Notes: generated by a model from the sequence alone, not told the origin. A DNA stretch of 64,000 nt from Flavobacterium sufflavum (GCF_004016525.1 NZ_SACJ01000001.1:62001-126000), one strand, 5' to 3'; shown: positions 46,471 to 55,282, counted from the first letter of the stretch. Made by a program: numbers and translations.

Positions 46471-47067
46471 ATGGCATACGATAAATTTAATATACTTACT
46501 AGTAGTGCAGTGCCACTACCGATAGAAAACGTAGATACTGATCAAATTATCCCGGCTCGTTTCTTGAAAGCTACAAAACGTGAAGGTTTTGGAGACAACC
46601 TTTTCAGAGACTGGAGATACAATGGAGATGACACTCCTAAAGCTGATTTCGTTTTAAACAACCCAACTTACAGCGGAAAAATCCTTGTAGGTGGAAAAAA
46701 CTTTGGTTCAGGTTCTTCTCGTGAGCACGCTGCATGGGCAGTTTACGATTACGGATTCCGTGCTGTAGTTTCTTCTTTCTTTGCTGATATCTTCAAAGGA
46801 AACTGTTTAAACATTGGAGTTTTACCAGTACAAGTTTCTCCTGAATTCTCTGATAAAATCTTTGCTGCTATCGAAGCTGATCCTAATACAGAATTAGAAA
46901 TCAACTTACCAGAGCAAACAATTACATTGAAAGCTACAGGTGAAAAAGAATCTTTTGACATCAACGGATACAAAAAGAATAATATGATCAATGGTTTTGA
47001 TGATATTGACTATTTACAAAGTGTGAAAGAAGAAATCGTAAGTTTTGCCAGCAAGCTTCCTTACTAA
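46471..47067 (+). CDS. leuD: 3-isopropylmalate dehydratase small subunit
   Basis: A 198-residue swivel-domain partner of LeuC. The family segments are NVDTDQIIPARFLK, GFGDNLFRDWRY, GKNFGSGSSREHAAWAVYDY and FRAVVSSFFADIFKGNCLNI. Together with LeuC it forms the isomerase of the leucine pathway. It follows leuC after 119 bases and is separated from the leuA-like gene by a strong hairpin. Confidence 0.97.
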   Translation: MAYDKFNILTSSAVPLPIENVDTDQIIPARFLKATKREGFGDNLFRDWRYNGDDTPKADFVLNNPTYSGKILVGGKNFGSGSSREHAAWAVYDYGFRAVVSSFFADIFKGNCLNIGVLPVQVSPEFSDKIFAAIEADPNTELEINLPEQTITLKATGEKESFDINGYKKNNMINGFDDIDYLQSVKEEIVSFASKLPY

Positions 47068-47088
47068 ATAATACAATCATACAAAAAT

Positions 47089-47135
47089 GCAGCTGCTAAA
47101 GCATCCCTTAAGGGTTGTGTCTAGCAGCTGCTTTT
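47089..47135 (+). terminator. Intra-operon hairpin between leuD and leuA-like gene
   Basis: The perfect stem GCAGCTGCTA/TAGCAGCTGC encloses a second small stem CCCTT/AAGGG and is followed by TTTTA. It may act as a partial terminator or as an RNA-stability element setting lower expression of the last two genes. Confidence 0.6.
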
Positions 47136-47209
47136 ACCGTTTTATAAAACACACAAAATAATGATTTCAAAATAATGAAATCAGAACCTTTTTTAGCATC
47201 AAATTTATA

Positions 47210-48733
47210 ATGGGAAAAAGAAAAATTGAAATAATGGATACGACGCTTCGTGATGGTGAACAAACCTCAGGAGTATCATTTTCTGCTGCAGAAAAACTAA
47301 CCATTGCCCAATTATTATTAGAAGAGTTGCATGTTGATCGCATCGAAATAGCTTCGGCTCGCGTAAGCGAAGGAGAATTTGAAGGTGTAAAAGGAATTAT
47401 GACTTGGGCAGAGACAAAAGGATATACTGACAAAATCGAAGTATTGACTTTTGTAGACAAAGGACTCTCTATTGAATGGATGAAAAAATCAGGTGCAAAA
47501 GTACAAAATCTTTTAACCAAGGGTTCACTCAACCATCTTACACATCAATTAAAAAAAACACCTGAACAGCATTTTTCTGAAATTGCCGAAAGCATTGCTT
47601 TAGCTACTGAAAATGGAATTTTAACCAATGTTTATTTAGAAGACTGGAGTAATGGTATGCGTAACTCCCCTGAATATGTTTACCAATATTTAGATTTCAT
47701 CAGCACGCAACCCGTAAAAAGAATATTGCTTCCAGATACTTTGGGCGTACTTATTCCTTCGGAAACTTTCGAATATATTTCAGAAATCACTAAAAGATAC
47801 CCTGGAATTCATTTTGATTTCCACGCACACAACGACTACGATTTGAGTGTTGCCAACGTGATGGAATCATTAAAAGCTGGTATTCATGGACTACACGTTA
47901 CCGTAAACGGAATGGGAGAACGTGCCGGAAACGCACCTTTAGCCAGTACGATTGCTGTAATTAACGATTTCATGCCCGAAATCGAAATTGGCGTAAAAGA
48001 GACTTCTTTATACTCAGTTAGTAAATTAGTCGAAACCTTTACCGGTTACCGAATCCCAGCCAACAAACCAATTGTAGGTGATAATGTTTTTACTCAAACA
48101 GCCGGTATTCACGCTGACGGAGACAATAAAAACAATTTATATTTTAACGATTTACTTCCGGAACGCTTTGGAAGAAAAAGAAAATACGCTTTAGGAAAAA
48201 CTTCCGGAAAAGCCAACATTGAAAAAAATCTTCAGGAATTAGGCTTACAATTAAACCAGGAAGATTTAAAATTGGTTACCCAAAGAATTATCGAATTAGG
48301 AGATAAAAAAGAGACAGTTACCAAAGAAGACCTACCTTATATCATCTCTGACGTATTAGATAGTCATACTTATCAGGAAAAAGTTACCGTAGAATCGTAT
48401 TTGTTATCTCACGCCAAAGGAATGAGACCGTCAACCACTATTTGCTTAAAAATAGACGGGCAAATCATCGAAGAACACGCACAAGGCGACGGTCAGTTTG
48501 ATGCTTTTATGAATGCTTTGACAAAAATTTATAAAACCAAAAAAATGACTTTACCTAAACTTACTGATTACGCGGTAAGAATCCCTCCTGGAAGCAGTTC
48601 GGATGCTTTATGCGAAACCATTATCACCTGGGTAAACGAAGGGAAAGAATTTAAAACAAGAGGTTTAGATTCTGACCAAACGGTAGCAGCTATTATTGCA
48701 ACTCAAAAAATGCTCAACGTAATAGCAGTTTAA
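47210..48733 (+). CDS. 2-isopropylmalate/citramalate synthase family protein
   Basis: A 507-residue DRE-TIM metallolyase-type synthase: IEIMDTTLRDGEQTSGVSFS, RILLPDTLGVLIPSETF, HFDFHAHNDYDLSVANVMES, HVTVNGMGERAGNAPLAST and FTQTAGIHADGDNKNN. The C-terminal ~130 residues form a LeuA regulatory-type domain (YQEKVTVESYLLSHAKGMRP, PPGSSSDALCETIITWVNEG). It condenses acetyl-CoA with a 2-oxo acid; 2-isopropylmalate synthase is favoured by its place between leuD and leuB, but citramalate synthase (isoleucine from pyruvate) has the same architecture and cannot be excluded. Organisms with this operon often carry a second leuA elsewhere. Confidence 0.85.
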   Translation: MGKRKIEIMDTTLRDGEQTSGVSFSAAEKLTIAQLLLEELHVDRIEIASARVSEGEFEGVKGIMTWAETKGYTDKIEVLTFVDKGLSIEWMKKSGAKVQNLLTKGSLNHLTHQLKKTPEQHFSEIAESIALATENGILTNVYLEDWSNGMRNSPEYVYQYLDFISTQPVKRILLPDTLGVLIPSETFEYISEITKRYPGIHFDFHAHNDYDLSVANVMESLKAGIHGLHVTVNGMGERAGNAPLASTIAVINDFMPEIEIGVKETSLYSVSKLVETFTGYRIPANKPIVGDNVFTQTAGIHADGDNKNNLYFNDLLPERFGRKRKYALGKTSGKANIEKNLQELGLQLNQEDLKLVTQRIIELGDKKETVTKEDLPYIISDVLDSHTYQEKVTVESYLLSHAKGMRPSTTICLKIDGQIIEEHAQGDGQFDAFMNALTKIYKTKKMTLPKLTDYAVRIPPGSSSDALCETIITWVNEGKEFKTRGLDSDQTVAAIIATQKMLNVIAV

Positions 48734-48772
48734 ATTAGAACAAAAACAATAAATTAATATAAATATAAAATA

Positions 48773-49828
48773 ATGAAGTTAAATATCGCACTTTTAGCAG
48801 GGGACGGAATCGGACCAGAAGTAATTGATCAGGCAGTAAAAGTATCAGATGCAATTGCACAAAAATTTGGACATGAAATTACTTGGAAACCAGCTTTAAC
48901 CGGTGCTGCTGCGATTGATGCAGTAGGTGAACCTTATCCAGATTCAACACATGAGATTTGTAAAAATGCTGATGCAGTTTTATTTGGAGCGATTGGACAC
49001 CCTAAATACGATAATGATCCTTCTGCACCTGTAAGACCAGAACAAGGTTTGTTAAAAATGCGTAAGGCATTAGGTTTGTTTGCAAACGTAAGACCAACAT
49101 TTACATTCCCATCTTTATTAGATAAATCTCCATTAAAAAGAGAAAGAATTGAAGGAACTGACTTAGTTTTCTTAAGAGAATTAACTGGTGGTATTTACTT
49201 TGGTGAAAAAGGAAGAAGAGACAACGGAGATACTGCTTTTGACAACTGTGTTTACACAAGAGCTGAAGTACAACGTTTAGCTAAAAAAGGTTTCGAATTA
49301 GCGATGACTCGTTCTAAGAAATTATGTTGTGTTGATAAAGCTAACGTTTTGGAAACTTCACGTTTATGGAGAGAGACAGTTCAGGCAATGGAAAAAGACT
49401 ATCCAGAAGTTGAAGTAAGCTACGAATTTGTTGACGCTGTTGCTATGCGTTTGGTTCAATGGCCAAATTCTTATGACGTATTAATTACCGAAAACTTATT
49501 TGGAGATATCTTAACTGATGAAGCTTCTGTAATTTCAGGCTCTATGGGATTAATGCCATCAGCATCTATGGGAGCTGAAGTATCTTTGTTTGAGCCTATT
49601 CACGGTTCTTATCCACAAGCAACTGGTTTAAACATTGCTAACCCAATGGCTACTGTTTTATCAGCTGCTATGATGTTTGAAAATTTCGGATTGATGGAAG
49701 AAGGAAAAGCAATGAGAGATGCAGTAAACAAAGCTTTAGAAGCCGGAGTTGTTACTGAAGATTTAGCTAATGGAGCTAAAGCTTATGGCACTAAAGAAGT
49801 AGGAGACTGGTTAGCTGCTAACATCTAA
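48773..49828 (+). CDS. leuB: 3-isopropylmalate dehydrogenase
   Basis: A 351-residue NAD-dependent beta-decarboxylating dehydrogenase: LNIALLAGDGIGPEVIDQAV, DAVLFGAIGHPKYDND, RPEQGLLKMRKALGLFANVR, ELTGGIYFGEKGRRDNG (substrate specificity loop), CVDKANVLETSRLWRE, ENLFGDILTDEASVISGSMG and EPIHGSYPQATGLNIANPMA. It makes 4-methyl-2-oxopentanoate, the precursor of leucine. Last gene of the leu operon, 39 bases after the leuA-like gene, and followed by a strong terminator. Confidence 0.97.
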   Translation: MKLNIALLAGDGIGPEVIDQAVKVSDAIAQKFGHEITWKPALTGAAAIDAVGEPYPDSTHEICKNADAVLFGAIGHPKYDNDPSAPVRPEQGLLKMRKALGLFANVRPTFTFPSLLDKSPLKRERIEGTDLVFLRELTGGIYFGEKGRRDNGDTAFDNCVYTRAEVQRLAKKGFELAMTRSKKLCCVDKANVLETSRLWRETVQAMEKDYPEVEVSYEFVDAVAMRLVQWPNSYDVLITENLFGDILTDEASVISGSMGLMPSASMGAEVSLFEPIHGSYPQATGLNIANPMATVLSAAMMFENFGLMEEGKAMRDAVNKALEAGVVTEDLANGAKAYGTKEVGDWLAANI

Positions 49829-49847
49829 TTTCTTGATGATACATAAT

Positions 49848-49881
49848 AAAAAAGGGGACAATGTAAATTGTCCCCTTTTTT
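49848..49881. terminator. Bidirectional terminator between leuB and the RRM gene
   Basis: The perfect stem AAAAAAGGGGACAAT/ATTGTCCCCTTTTTT has a 4-base loop between two convergent genes. Confidence 0.9.
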
Positions 49882-49898
49882 TATATAAAGAAAAAATA

Positions 49899-50249
49899 TT
49901 AATATCCTCCTCTGTTTCCACCACGGTTATCTCCACCACGATTGTTACCATAACCTCCGCGAGAATCTCCACCACGGTTATTGTTGTAACTTCTTCTTTC
50001 ACCTTCTGGTTTTGGCTCAGATTTATTAACAACAATTGCACGACCTTGAACAGTAGCTCCGTTCAATTCATCAATTGCTTTTTGAGCTTCAGCATCAACT
50101 GGCATCTCAACAAAACCGAATCCTTTACTTCTTCCAGTAAATTTATCAGTAATAATTTTAACAGAGTCAACTGCTCCGTAAGCCTCAAAAGACTCTCTTA
50201 AATCTGCTTCCTCAATACTAAATGGAAGGCTTCCAACAAAAATATTCAT
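49899..50249 (-). CDS. RRM-type RNA-binding protein with Gly/Arg-rich tail
   Basis: A 116-residue protein. Residues 1-80 are one RNA recognition motif with RNP2 (NIFVGSLPF) and RNP1 (KGFGFVEM). Residues ~85-116 are a disordered tail rich in Gly, Arg, Asn and Tyr (NNRGGDNRGGNRGGY). Such small RRM proteins are common in Bacteroidota and are thought to bind mRNA broadly, much as Hfq or cold-shock proteins do elsewhere. The repetitive GGN/CGN tail may vary in length between strains. A -7 box lies upstream at 50275-50282. Confidence 0.92.
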   Translation of the reverse strand: MNIFVGSLPFSIEEADLRESFEAYGAVDSVKIITDKFTGRSKGFGFVEMPVDAEAQKAIDELNGATVQGRAIVVNKSEPKPEGERRSYNNNRGGDSRGGYGNNRGGDNRGGNRGGY

Positions 50250-50274
50250 ATATACTTATTTATAATAATTGTGA

Positions 50275-50282
50275 CAAATGTA
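50275..50282 (-). promoter_or_regulatory. Candidate promoter (-7 box) of the RRM gene
   Basis: TACATTTG on the minus strand matches TAnnTTTG 25 bases before the ATG. No clear -33 box was found. Confidence 0.35.
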
Positions 50283-50406
50283 GTCTTATTTTTCTATAAC
50301 CCACTATAAATAAGCTTATTTATATTATAATTTAGAAAATTAAATAAAAAACTTTAGCACAGAATTCTAAAAACGTCAAGACCAAACAAAAAGTCCTGAT
50401 TCAGCA

Positions 50407-50886
50407 CTATTTAACAGTAACCGGAACCTTATAGAAAACCCCATATTGAAAGTTCAAAGTTGGTCCCGCCAACGGGTTGTCGAAAGTATTTTCTAAATTA
50501 AATTTGAAAGTCCCCGAAATTGTCTTCCCCACCTGATCGTATTCCGTAATTACAATCTGACCATTTCCAACTCCAAATCCGGAAGAAAAAGTAATAGTTT
50601 CTTTAGTTGAAGGATCTGTAAAAACATAGTTTGCAGTAGTGGTTGCAGTTGTGCCTATATAGTAAGTACCCACAGTAGCCGAATTAGTTTTCAAAGTAAC
50701 CACTTCAGTTGCAGTATAAGCCTCTACAACCAATGCTCCTCCAGAATTTACCGTAGCAACAGCTTGAACTGCTCTCCAAAAAACATTGTCTTTCGTTCCT
50801 TGAAAAGAAGGATTATTGAACCTCACGTCTTCCTGACAAGAAAACAAAGAAAAAAGTACAATCAAAAACAAAAAATGCTTTTTCAT
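50407..50886 (-). CDS. Small lipoprotein, DUF6252-like
   Basis: A 159-residue lipoprotein with signal MKKHFLFLIVLFSLFSC and lipidation Cys17. The mature part is beta-rich with no catalytic motif: FQGTKDNVFWRAVQAVATVN, then GQIVITEYDQVGKTISGTFK and a short C-terminal strand. The phrase 'ISGTFKFNL' near the end is typical of the DUF6252 lipoproteins found in flavobacteria, function unknown. It is transcribed alone between the RRM gene and the divergent rpsP. A TATTTTTG -7-like box is present upstream (50914-50907, minus strand). Confidence 0.7.
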   Translation of the reverse strand: MKKHFLFLIVLFSLFSCQEDVRFNNPSFQGTKDNVFWRAVQAVATVNSGGALVVEAYTATEVVTLKTNSATVGTYYIGTTATTTANYVFTDPSTKETITFSSGFGVGNGQIVITEYDQVGKTISGTFKFNLENTFDNPLAGPTLNFQYGVFYKVPVTVK

Positions 50887-51005
50887 AAATAATAAAGTTT
50901 TACAAACAAAAATAGAATATTAAACCTAAAATAATTGAATTAAACCAAAAAAAAGAAGCGAAAAAGCCCCGCTAAACATTTATGAATCATAATACTAAAT
51001 TTATA

Positions 51006-51035
51006 TTTGACATATAAAAAAATAATGTATCTTTG
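51006..51035 (+). promoter_or_regulatory. rpsP promoter
   Basis: TTTG (51006-51009) and TATCTTTG (51028-51035) are separated by 18 bases, matching both Bacteroidota promoter boxes exactly. The transcript would start near 51040, about 46 bases before the ATG. Confidence 0.8.
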
Positions 51036-51085
51036 CAGCCTTAATTAATCGGGGTCGAGTACCTCAAAATTTAATCATATAGATT

Positions 51086-51637
51086 ATGTCAGTAAAAATT
51101 AGATTACAAAGACACGGTAAAAAAGGAAAACCTTTTTACTGGGTAGTAGCTGCAGATGCACGCTCAAAAAGAGATGGTAAATACTTAGAAAAAATTGGTA
51201 CTTACAATCCAAACACTAACCCAGCAACTATCGACTTAAACCTTGATAGCGCAGTAAAATGGTTACACAATGGTGCGCAACCAACTGATACTGCTAAAGC
51301 AATTCTTTCTTACAAAGGTGCTTTATTGAAACACCACCTTGATGGAGGAGTACGTAAAGGTGCTTTAACTCAAGAACAAGCTGATGCTAAACTTGCTGCT
51401 TGGTTAGAAGCTAAAGCTGGAAAAGTTGATGCTAAAAAAGACGGTTTATCAAAAGCGCAAGCTGATGCTAAAGCTAAAGCTTTAAAAGCTGAACAAGAAG
51501 TAAACGCAAAACGTATCGCTGCTGCTGCTCAAGCTGAAGCTGATGCAATTGCTGCTGCTCAAGCTGAAGAAGCTGCTGCTTCAACTGAAGAAGAAGCTCC
51601 AGTTGCAGAAGAAAACAACGAAGAAACTCAAGCATAA
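51086..51637 (+). CDS. rpsP: 30S ribosomal protein S16 with long C-terminal extension
   Basis: A 183-residue protein. Residues 1-80 are S16 (VKIRLQRHGKKGKPFYWVVA, KYLEKIGTYNPN, WLHNGAQPTDTAKAIL). The usual length is 80-90 residues; here about 95 extra residues follow, rich in Ala, Lys and Glu (DAKAKALKAEQEVNAKRIAA, ending in acidic EEEAPVAEENNEETQA), probably helical. Such extensions are seen in flavobacterial S16 proteins; their role is unknown. rimM follows after 13 bases, a classic ribosome-assembly pairing. A textbook promoter lies upstream. Confidence 0.96.
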   Translation: MSVKIRLQRHGKKGKPFYWVVAADARSKRDGKYLEKIGTYNPNTNPATIDLNLDSAVKWLHNGAQPTDTAKAILSYKGALLKHHLDGGVRKGALTQEQADAKLAAWLEAKAGKVDAKKDGLSKAQADAKAKALKAEQEVNAKRIAAAAQAEADAIAAAQAEEAAASTEEEAPVAEENNEETQA

Positions 51638-51650
51638 TTTAGAAGCGATA

Positions 51651-52175
51651 ATGCGTAAAGAAGATTGTTTCTATTTAGGTAAAATCGCTAAAAAATTTAG
51701 TTTTAAAGGAGAAGTCCTTATCTATTTAGATACGGATGAACCCGAGTTATACGAAAATCTGGAATCAGTGTTTGTTGAATACAACAAACACTTGGTTCCT
51801 TTTTTTATTGAAAGCAGTTCATTACATAAAAATGACTTTTTAAGAGTTCATTTTGAAGATATAAACACTGAAACAGAAGCCGACAACCTTATTGGCAGCG
51901 ACATTTATCTTCCTTTAAAAATGCTACCAAAACTTTCCGGTAATAAATTCTACTTCCACGAAGTAATTGGTTTCGAGGTAGAAGACAAACGTTTGGGATT
52001 TGTTGGAGAAATCCAATCTGTCAACGACACTACAGCTCAACCTCTTTTCGAAGTATTGAAAGACGGAGCAGAAATTCTGATTCCAATGATTGATCACTTC
52101 TTAATTAAAGTGGATCGCGAAAACAAAAAAATCATCATGGATTTACCTGAGGGTTTGATTGAGATGTATCTTTAA
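51651..52175 (+). CDS. rimM: Ribosome maturation factor RimM
   Basis: Starting at ATG 51651 gives 174 residues. The N-terminal YLGKIAKKFSFKGEVLIYLD is the RimM barrel domain, and the PRC-barrel half contains FYFHEVIGFEVEDKRLGFVG, TTAQPLFEVLKDGAEILIPM and the end IIMDLPEGLIEMYL. RimM assists 30S head assembly around S19 and 16S rRNA processing. It follows rpsP by 13 bases in one operon. A longer frame reading upstream inside rpsP is an artefact and was not used. Confidence 0.95.
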   Translation: MRKEDCFYLGKIAKKFSFKGEVLIYLDTDEPELYENLESVFVEYNKHLVPFFIESSSLHKNDFLRVHFEDINTETEADNLIGSDIYLPLKMLPKLSGNKFYFHEVIGFEVEDKRLGFVGEIQSVNDTTAQPLFEVLKDGAEILIPMIDHFLIKVDRENKKIIMDLPEGLIEMYL

Positions 52176-52252
52176 AAAGAAATGTTCAGTATTCAGTTTT
52201 TAGCTACTAAAATCTGCAATCTAAAATCGTTAATCTTCAATCAAAAATCACT

Positions 52253-52960
52253 TTGTTTCAATTCAAACAATTTTCTATAACTCAAGACCGTTGCGCTATG
52301 AAAGTAGGCACCGATGGCGTTCTGCTTGGCTCCTGGACTCCTATTGAAAACAATCCTTTCAGTATTTTGGATATTGGAACAGGAACCGGAATTATTGCTT
52401 TGATGCTGGCACAACGAAGCCATGCCGAGCAAATTGACGCTTTGGAAATTGACGAAGATGCTTACGAACAAGCAACAGATAATTTTGAAAATTCCCCTTG
52501 GAATGACCGCCTGTTTTGTTTTCATGCCGGCCTTGACGAATTTGTTGAAGAACCGGAAGATGAATACGATTTAATTGTTTCCAACCCTCCTTTTTATAGC
52601 GCAGATTACAAATCCAGTAATGACCAACGTGACTTGGCACGTTTTCAAGACGCCATGCCTTTTGAGGATTTGATTGAAGCAGCCGCTTTATTACTTTCTG
52701 AAAACGGAATTTTCACCGTTATTATTCCTTTCAAGGAAGAAGAAAATTTCCTGGCTATAGCCAATGAATCCGAATTATATCCGCTAAAAATTACCCGCGT
52801 AAAAGGAACTCCAACCACCGAAATCAAACGCAGCCTATTGGCTTTTTCAAGAACAGAAATAAACAATTTCCCAATTGATGAATTAATCATCGAAACCGCA
52901 AGACATCAATATACTCCTGAATATATTGAATTAACGAAGGATTTTTATCTGAAGATGTAA
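52253..52960 (+). CDS. trmN6: tRNA1(Val) (adenine-37-N6)-methyltransferase-like
   Basis: A 235-residue SAM-dependent methyltransferase. FQFKQFSITQDRCAMKVGTD, then ILDIGTGTGIIALMLAQR (SAM-binding motif I) and LIVSNPPFYSADYKSSN (NPPF catalytic motif, about residue 113) are the YfiC/TrmN6 pattern. It methylates adenine 37 in tRNA1(Val). The start is a TTG: the first ATG (52298) would remove FKQF and the conserved Cys/Ala/Met segment, and the frame has no ATG further up before the stop at 52208-52210. It lies 77 bases after rimM. Confidence 0.88.
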   Translation: MFQFKQFSITQDRCAMKVGTDGVLLGSWTPIENNPFSILDIGTGTGIIALMLAQRSHAEQIDALEIDEDAYEQATDNFENSPWNDRLFCFHAGLDEFVEEPEDEYDLIVSNPPFYSADYKSSNDQRDLARFQDAMPFEDLIEAAALLLSENGIFTVIIPFKEEENFLAIANESELYPLKITRVKGTPTTEIKRSLLAFSRTEINNFPIDELIIETARHQYTPEYIELTKDFYLKM

Positions 52961-53085
52961 TTGAGAAAAAATTCAATTTATCAAAAATTAACTCTATTTT
53001 TCATACACGGTTAAATTGCTTTATGTAAATTTATGAATGCCTTAATAATATTAGGTGCTTATTAAATTTCATAAAAGCAGTAATC

Positions 53086-54264
53086 ATGAAACCAGACTTA
53101 TTTCAAGCCCCGGATTATTACAACCTTGACGAATTATTGACGGACGAACATAAATTGGTACGTGATGCCGCACGTGAATGGATCAAACGTGAAGTCTCTC
53201 CCATCATTGAAGACTATGCCCAAAAAGCAGAATTCCCAACTCAAATCATTAAAGGTCTAGCTGAAATTGGTGCTTTTGGCCCATATATCCCAACTGAATA
53301 CGGCGGAGCTGGTTTAGACCAAATCTCCTATGGATTGATTATGCAGGAAATCGAAAGAGGAGATTCCGGCGTTCGTTCTACAGCTTCGGTTCAGTCATCG
53401 TTGGTGATGTATCCTATTTGGAAATATGGTAGCGAAGAGCAAAAATTAAAATTTCTACCCAAATTAGCTACTGGTGAATTAATGGGATGTTTTGGATTAA
53501 CCGAACCTAATCATGGCTCTGATCCCGGAAGCATGACCACCAATTTCAAAGAAATTGGAGACTATTATTTACTAAACGGAGCTAAAATGTGGATTTCTAA
53601 CGCTCCTTTTGCTGATATTGCTGTAGTTTGGGCAAAAAATGAAGAAGGAAGAATTCACGGATTGATTGTAGAACGTGGAATGGAGGGTTTTTCAACACCT
53701 GAAACCCACAACAAATGGTCATTGCGCGCATCGGCAACAGGAGAGCTAATTTTTGACAATGTGAAAGTTCCAAAAGAAAACATATTACCTAATAAATCGG
53801 GATTGAGCGCACCGCTAGGCTGTTTGGATTCGGCGCGTTATGGAATTGCCTGGGGAGCCATTGGCGCAGCCATGGATTGCTACGACACCGCTTTGCGTTA
53901 TGCAAAAGAAAGAATCCAATTTGACAAACCTATTGCCGGAATGCAATTGCAACAGAAAAAATTAGCCGAAATGATTACCGAAATCACCAAAGCTCAATTA
54001 TTAACTTGGAGATTAGGAGTTTTAAAAAACGAAAACAAAGCCACCACAGCACAAATTTCGATGGCTAAAAGAAACAATGTAAACATGGCCATTACCATCG
54101 CTCGCGAAGCACGTCAAATTTTAGGCGCTATGGGAATTACCGGCGACTATTCGATTATGCGCCACATGATGAATCTCGAATCGGTGATTACTTATGAAGG
54201 CACACATGACATTCATTTATTAATTACCGGAATGGACATCACTGGACTTTCTGCTTTTAAATAA
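53086..54264 (+). CDS. gcdH: Acyl-CoA dehydrogenase, glutaryl-CoA dehydrogenase-like
   Basis: A 392-residue flavoenzyme. The domain order is helical N-terminus, middle beta domain (CFGLTEPNHGSDPGSMTTNF, YYLLNGAKMWISNAPFADIA) and C-terminal helices (YGIAWGAIGAAMDCYDTALR, AKERIQFDKPIAGMQLQQKK). Near the end is VITYEGTHDIHLLITG, with the catalytic Glu in YEGTHDIH as in glutaryl-CoA dehydrogenases, which oxidise and decarboxylate glutaryl-CoA in lysine/tryptophan breakdown. The RxTASVQSSL segment is also typical. It is transcribed alone. General acyl-CoA dehydrogenase remains possible. Confidence 0.88.
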   Translation: MKPDLFQAPDYYNLDELLTDEHKLVRDAAREWIKREVSPIIEDYAQKAEFPTQIIKGLAEIGAFGPYIPTEYGGAGLDQISYGLIMQEIERGDSGVRSTASVQSSLVMYPIWKYGSEEQKLKFLPKLATGELMGCFGLTEPNHGSDPGSMTTNFKEIGDYYLLNGAKMWISNAPFADIAVVWAKNEEGRIHGLIVERGMEGFSTPETHNKWSLRASATGELIFDNVKVPKENILPNKSGLSAPLGCLDSARYGIAWGAIGAAMDCYDTALRYAKERIQFDKPIAGMQLQQKKLAEMITEITKAQLLTWRLGVLKNENKATTAQISMAKRNNVNMAITIAREARQILGAMGITGDYSIMRHMMNLESVITYEGTHDIHLLITGMDITGLSAFK

Positions 54265-54432
54265 TCCCTTTTTCTAAAATAATTAAAAACCACATACATC
54301 GAAAATTCGTAAATATAAATACAAGAGTTTTAGAGTTTAGAAAAAGGAACACTTATTAAAGTATTGATAAAATTGATATCAAATTCTGTTGAGAAATGCC
54401 AGCTTTTTTATCTTTACACAAATTATTTTACA

Positions 54433-55215
54433 ATGAACATTCAACATATTAACAACAGCATTAAAGCTCAAAAAAGCACGCTGTTACAGCACCCACTTTA
54501 CAACAAAGTAAAAACCATAGAAGACTTACATATCTTCTTAGAAAATCACGTTTATGCCGTTTGGGACTTTATGTCTTTATTAAAAGCCTTACAAGCAAGA
54601 TTAACCTGTACAACAACACCTTGGTTTGCCACCATAAACCCGGAAACAAGATATTTGATAAACGAAATTGTTTTGGCCGAAGAAAGCGACTTAACACTTG
54701 ACGGAAAACACCAAAGCCATTACGAAATGTACATCGAGGCCATGGAAGCCTGTGGTGCCGACACTAACAAAATCAACCTTTTTTTATCAGAAATCCAATC
54801 TTTACAAAACATATTTGTAGCCATAAAAAAAAGCGATTTACATCCTAATATTAAAGCATTCCTGGACTTTACTTTCCGAGTAATCGAAGAAGGAAAACCG
54901 CATGAAATTGCCGCAGCATTTACTTTTGGTAGAGAAGATTTAATTCCGAGTATGTTCTTTGCTATTCTAAAAAAATTTCAGGAGCAATTCCCGGAAACAG
55001 ATCTAAGCAAACTGATTTATTATTTCGAAAGACATATTGAATTAGATGCCGACGAGCATGGACCAATGGCTATGCAGATGATTAAGGAACTTTGCGAAGA
55101 AGACGCTCAAAAATGGACAGAAGTAAAAGAAGTATCTGTTCTGGCACTCGAAAAAAGAATTGAACTTTGGGATGCTATCGAAGAAATAATCACCATGAAG
55201 GTTGAGATGGCTTAA
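54433..55215 (+). CDS. DUF3050 family protein (heme-oxygenase-like fold)
   Basis: Starting at the ATG before NIQHINNSIKAQKSTLLQHP gives 260 residues; an upstream in-frame ATG (54364) adds 23 residues unlike the family and is not used. The all-helical sequence (FLENHVYAVWDFMSLLKALQ, EIVLAEESDLTLDGKHQSHY, RHIELDADEHGPMAMQMIKE) matches DUF3050, predicted to have the heme-oxygenase/TenA-like fold. Conserved Glu and His residues (HVYAVWDF, EESD, HY, E...H..DEHG) could bind a di-metal centre as in related oxidases. The substrate is unknown. No operon partner. Confidence 0.82.
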   Translation: MNIQHINNSIKAQKSTLLQHPLYNKVKTIEDLHIFLENHVYAVWDFMSLLKALQARLTCTTTPWFATINPETRYLINEIVLAEESDLTLDGKHQSHYEMYIEAMEACGADTNKINLFLSEIQSLQNIFVAIKKSDLHPNIKAFLDFTFRVIEEGKPHEIAAAFTFGREDLIPSMFFAILKKFQEQFPETDLSKLIYYFERHIELDADEHGPMAMQMIKELCEEDAQKWTEVKEVSVLALEKRIELWDAIEEIITMKVEMA

Positions 55216-55282
55216 ATTTCAATCCCAGATTAGAAAAAAAACGTAACTATTATTAGAAAAGGAAAAACTTAATTCCATAATA

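Noticed and set aside
51543..51650. Longer in-frame start for rimM inside rpsP
   Set aside because: It would translate the rpsP tail out of frame into a Leu/Lys low-complexity stretch; ATG 51651 matches the family start.
54364..54432. Upstream start for the DUF3050 protein
   Set aside because: The 23 extra residues are hydrophobic/aromatic and unlike the family; ATG 54433 begins the conserved region.
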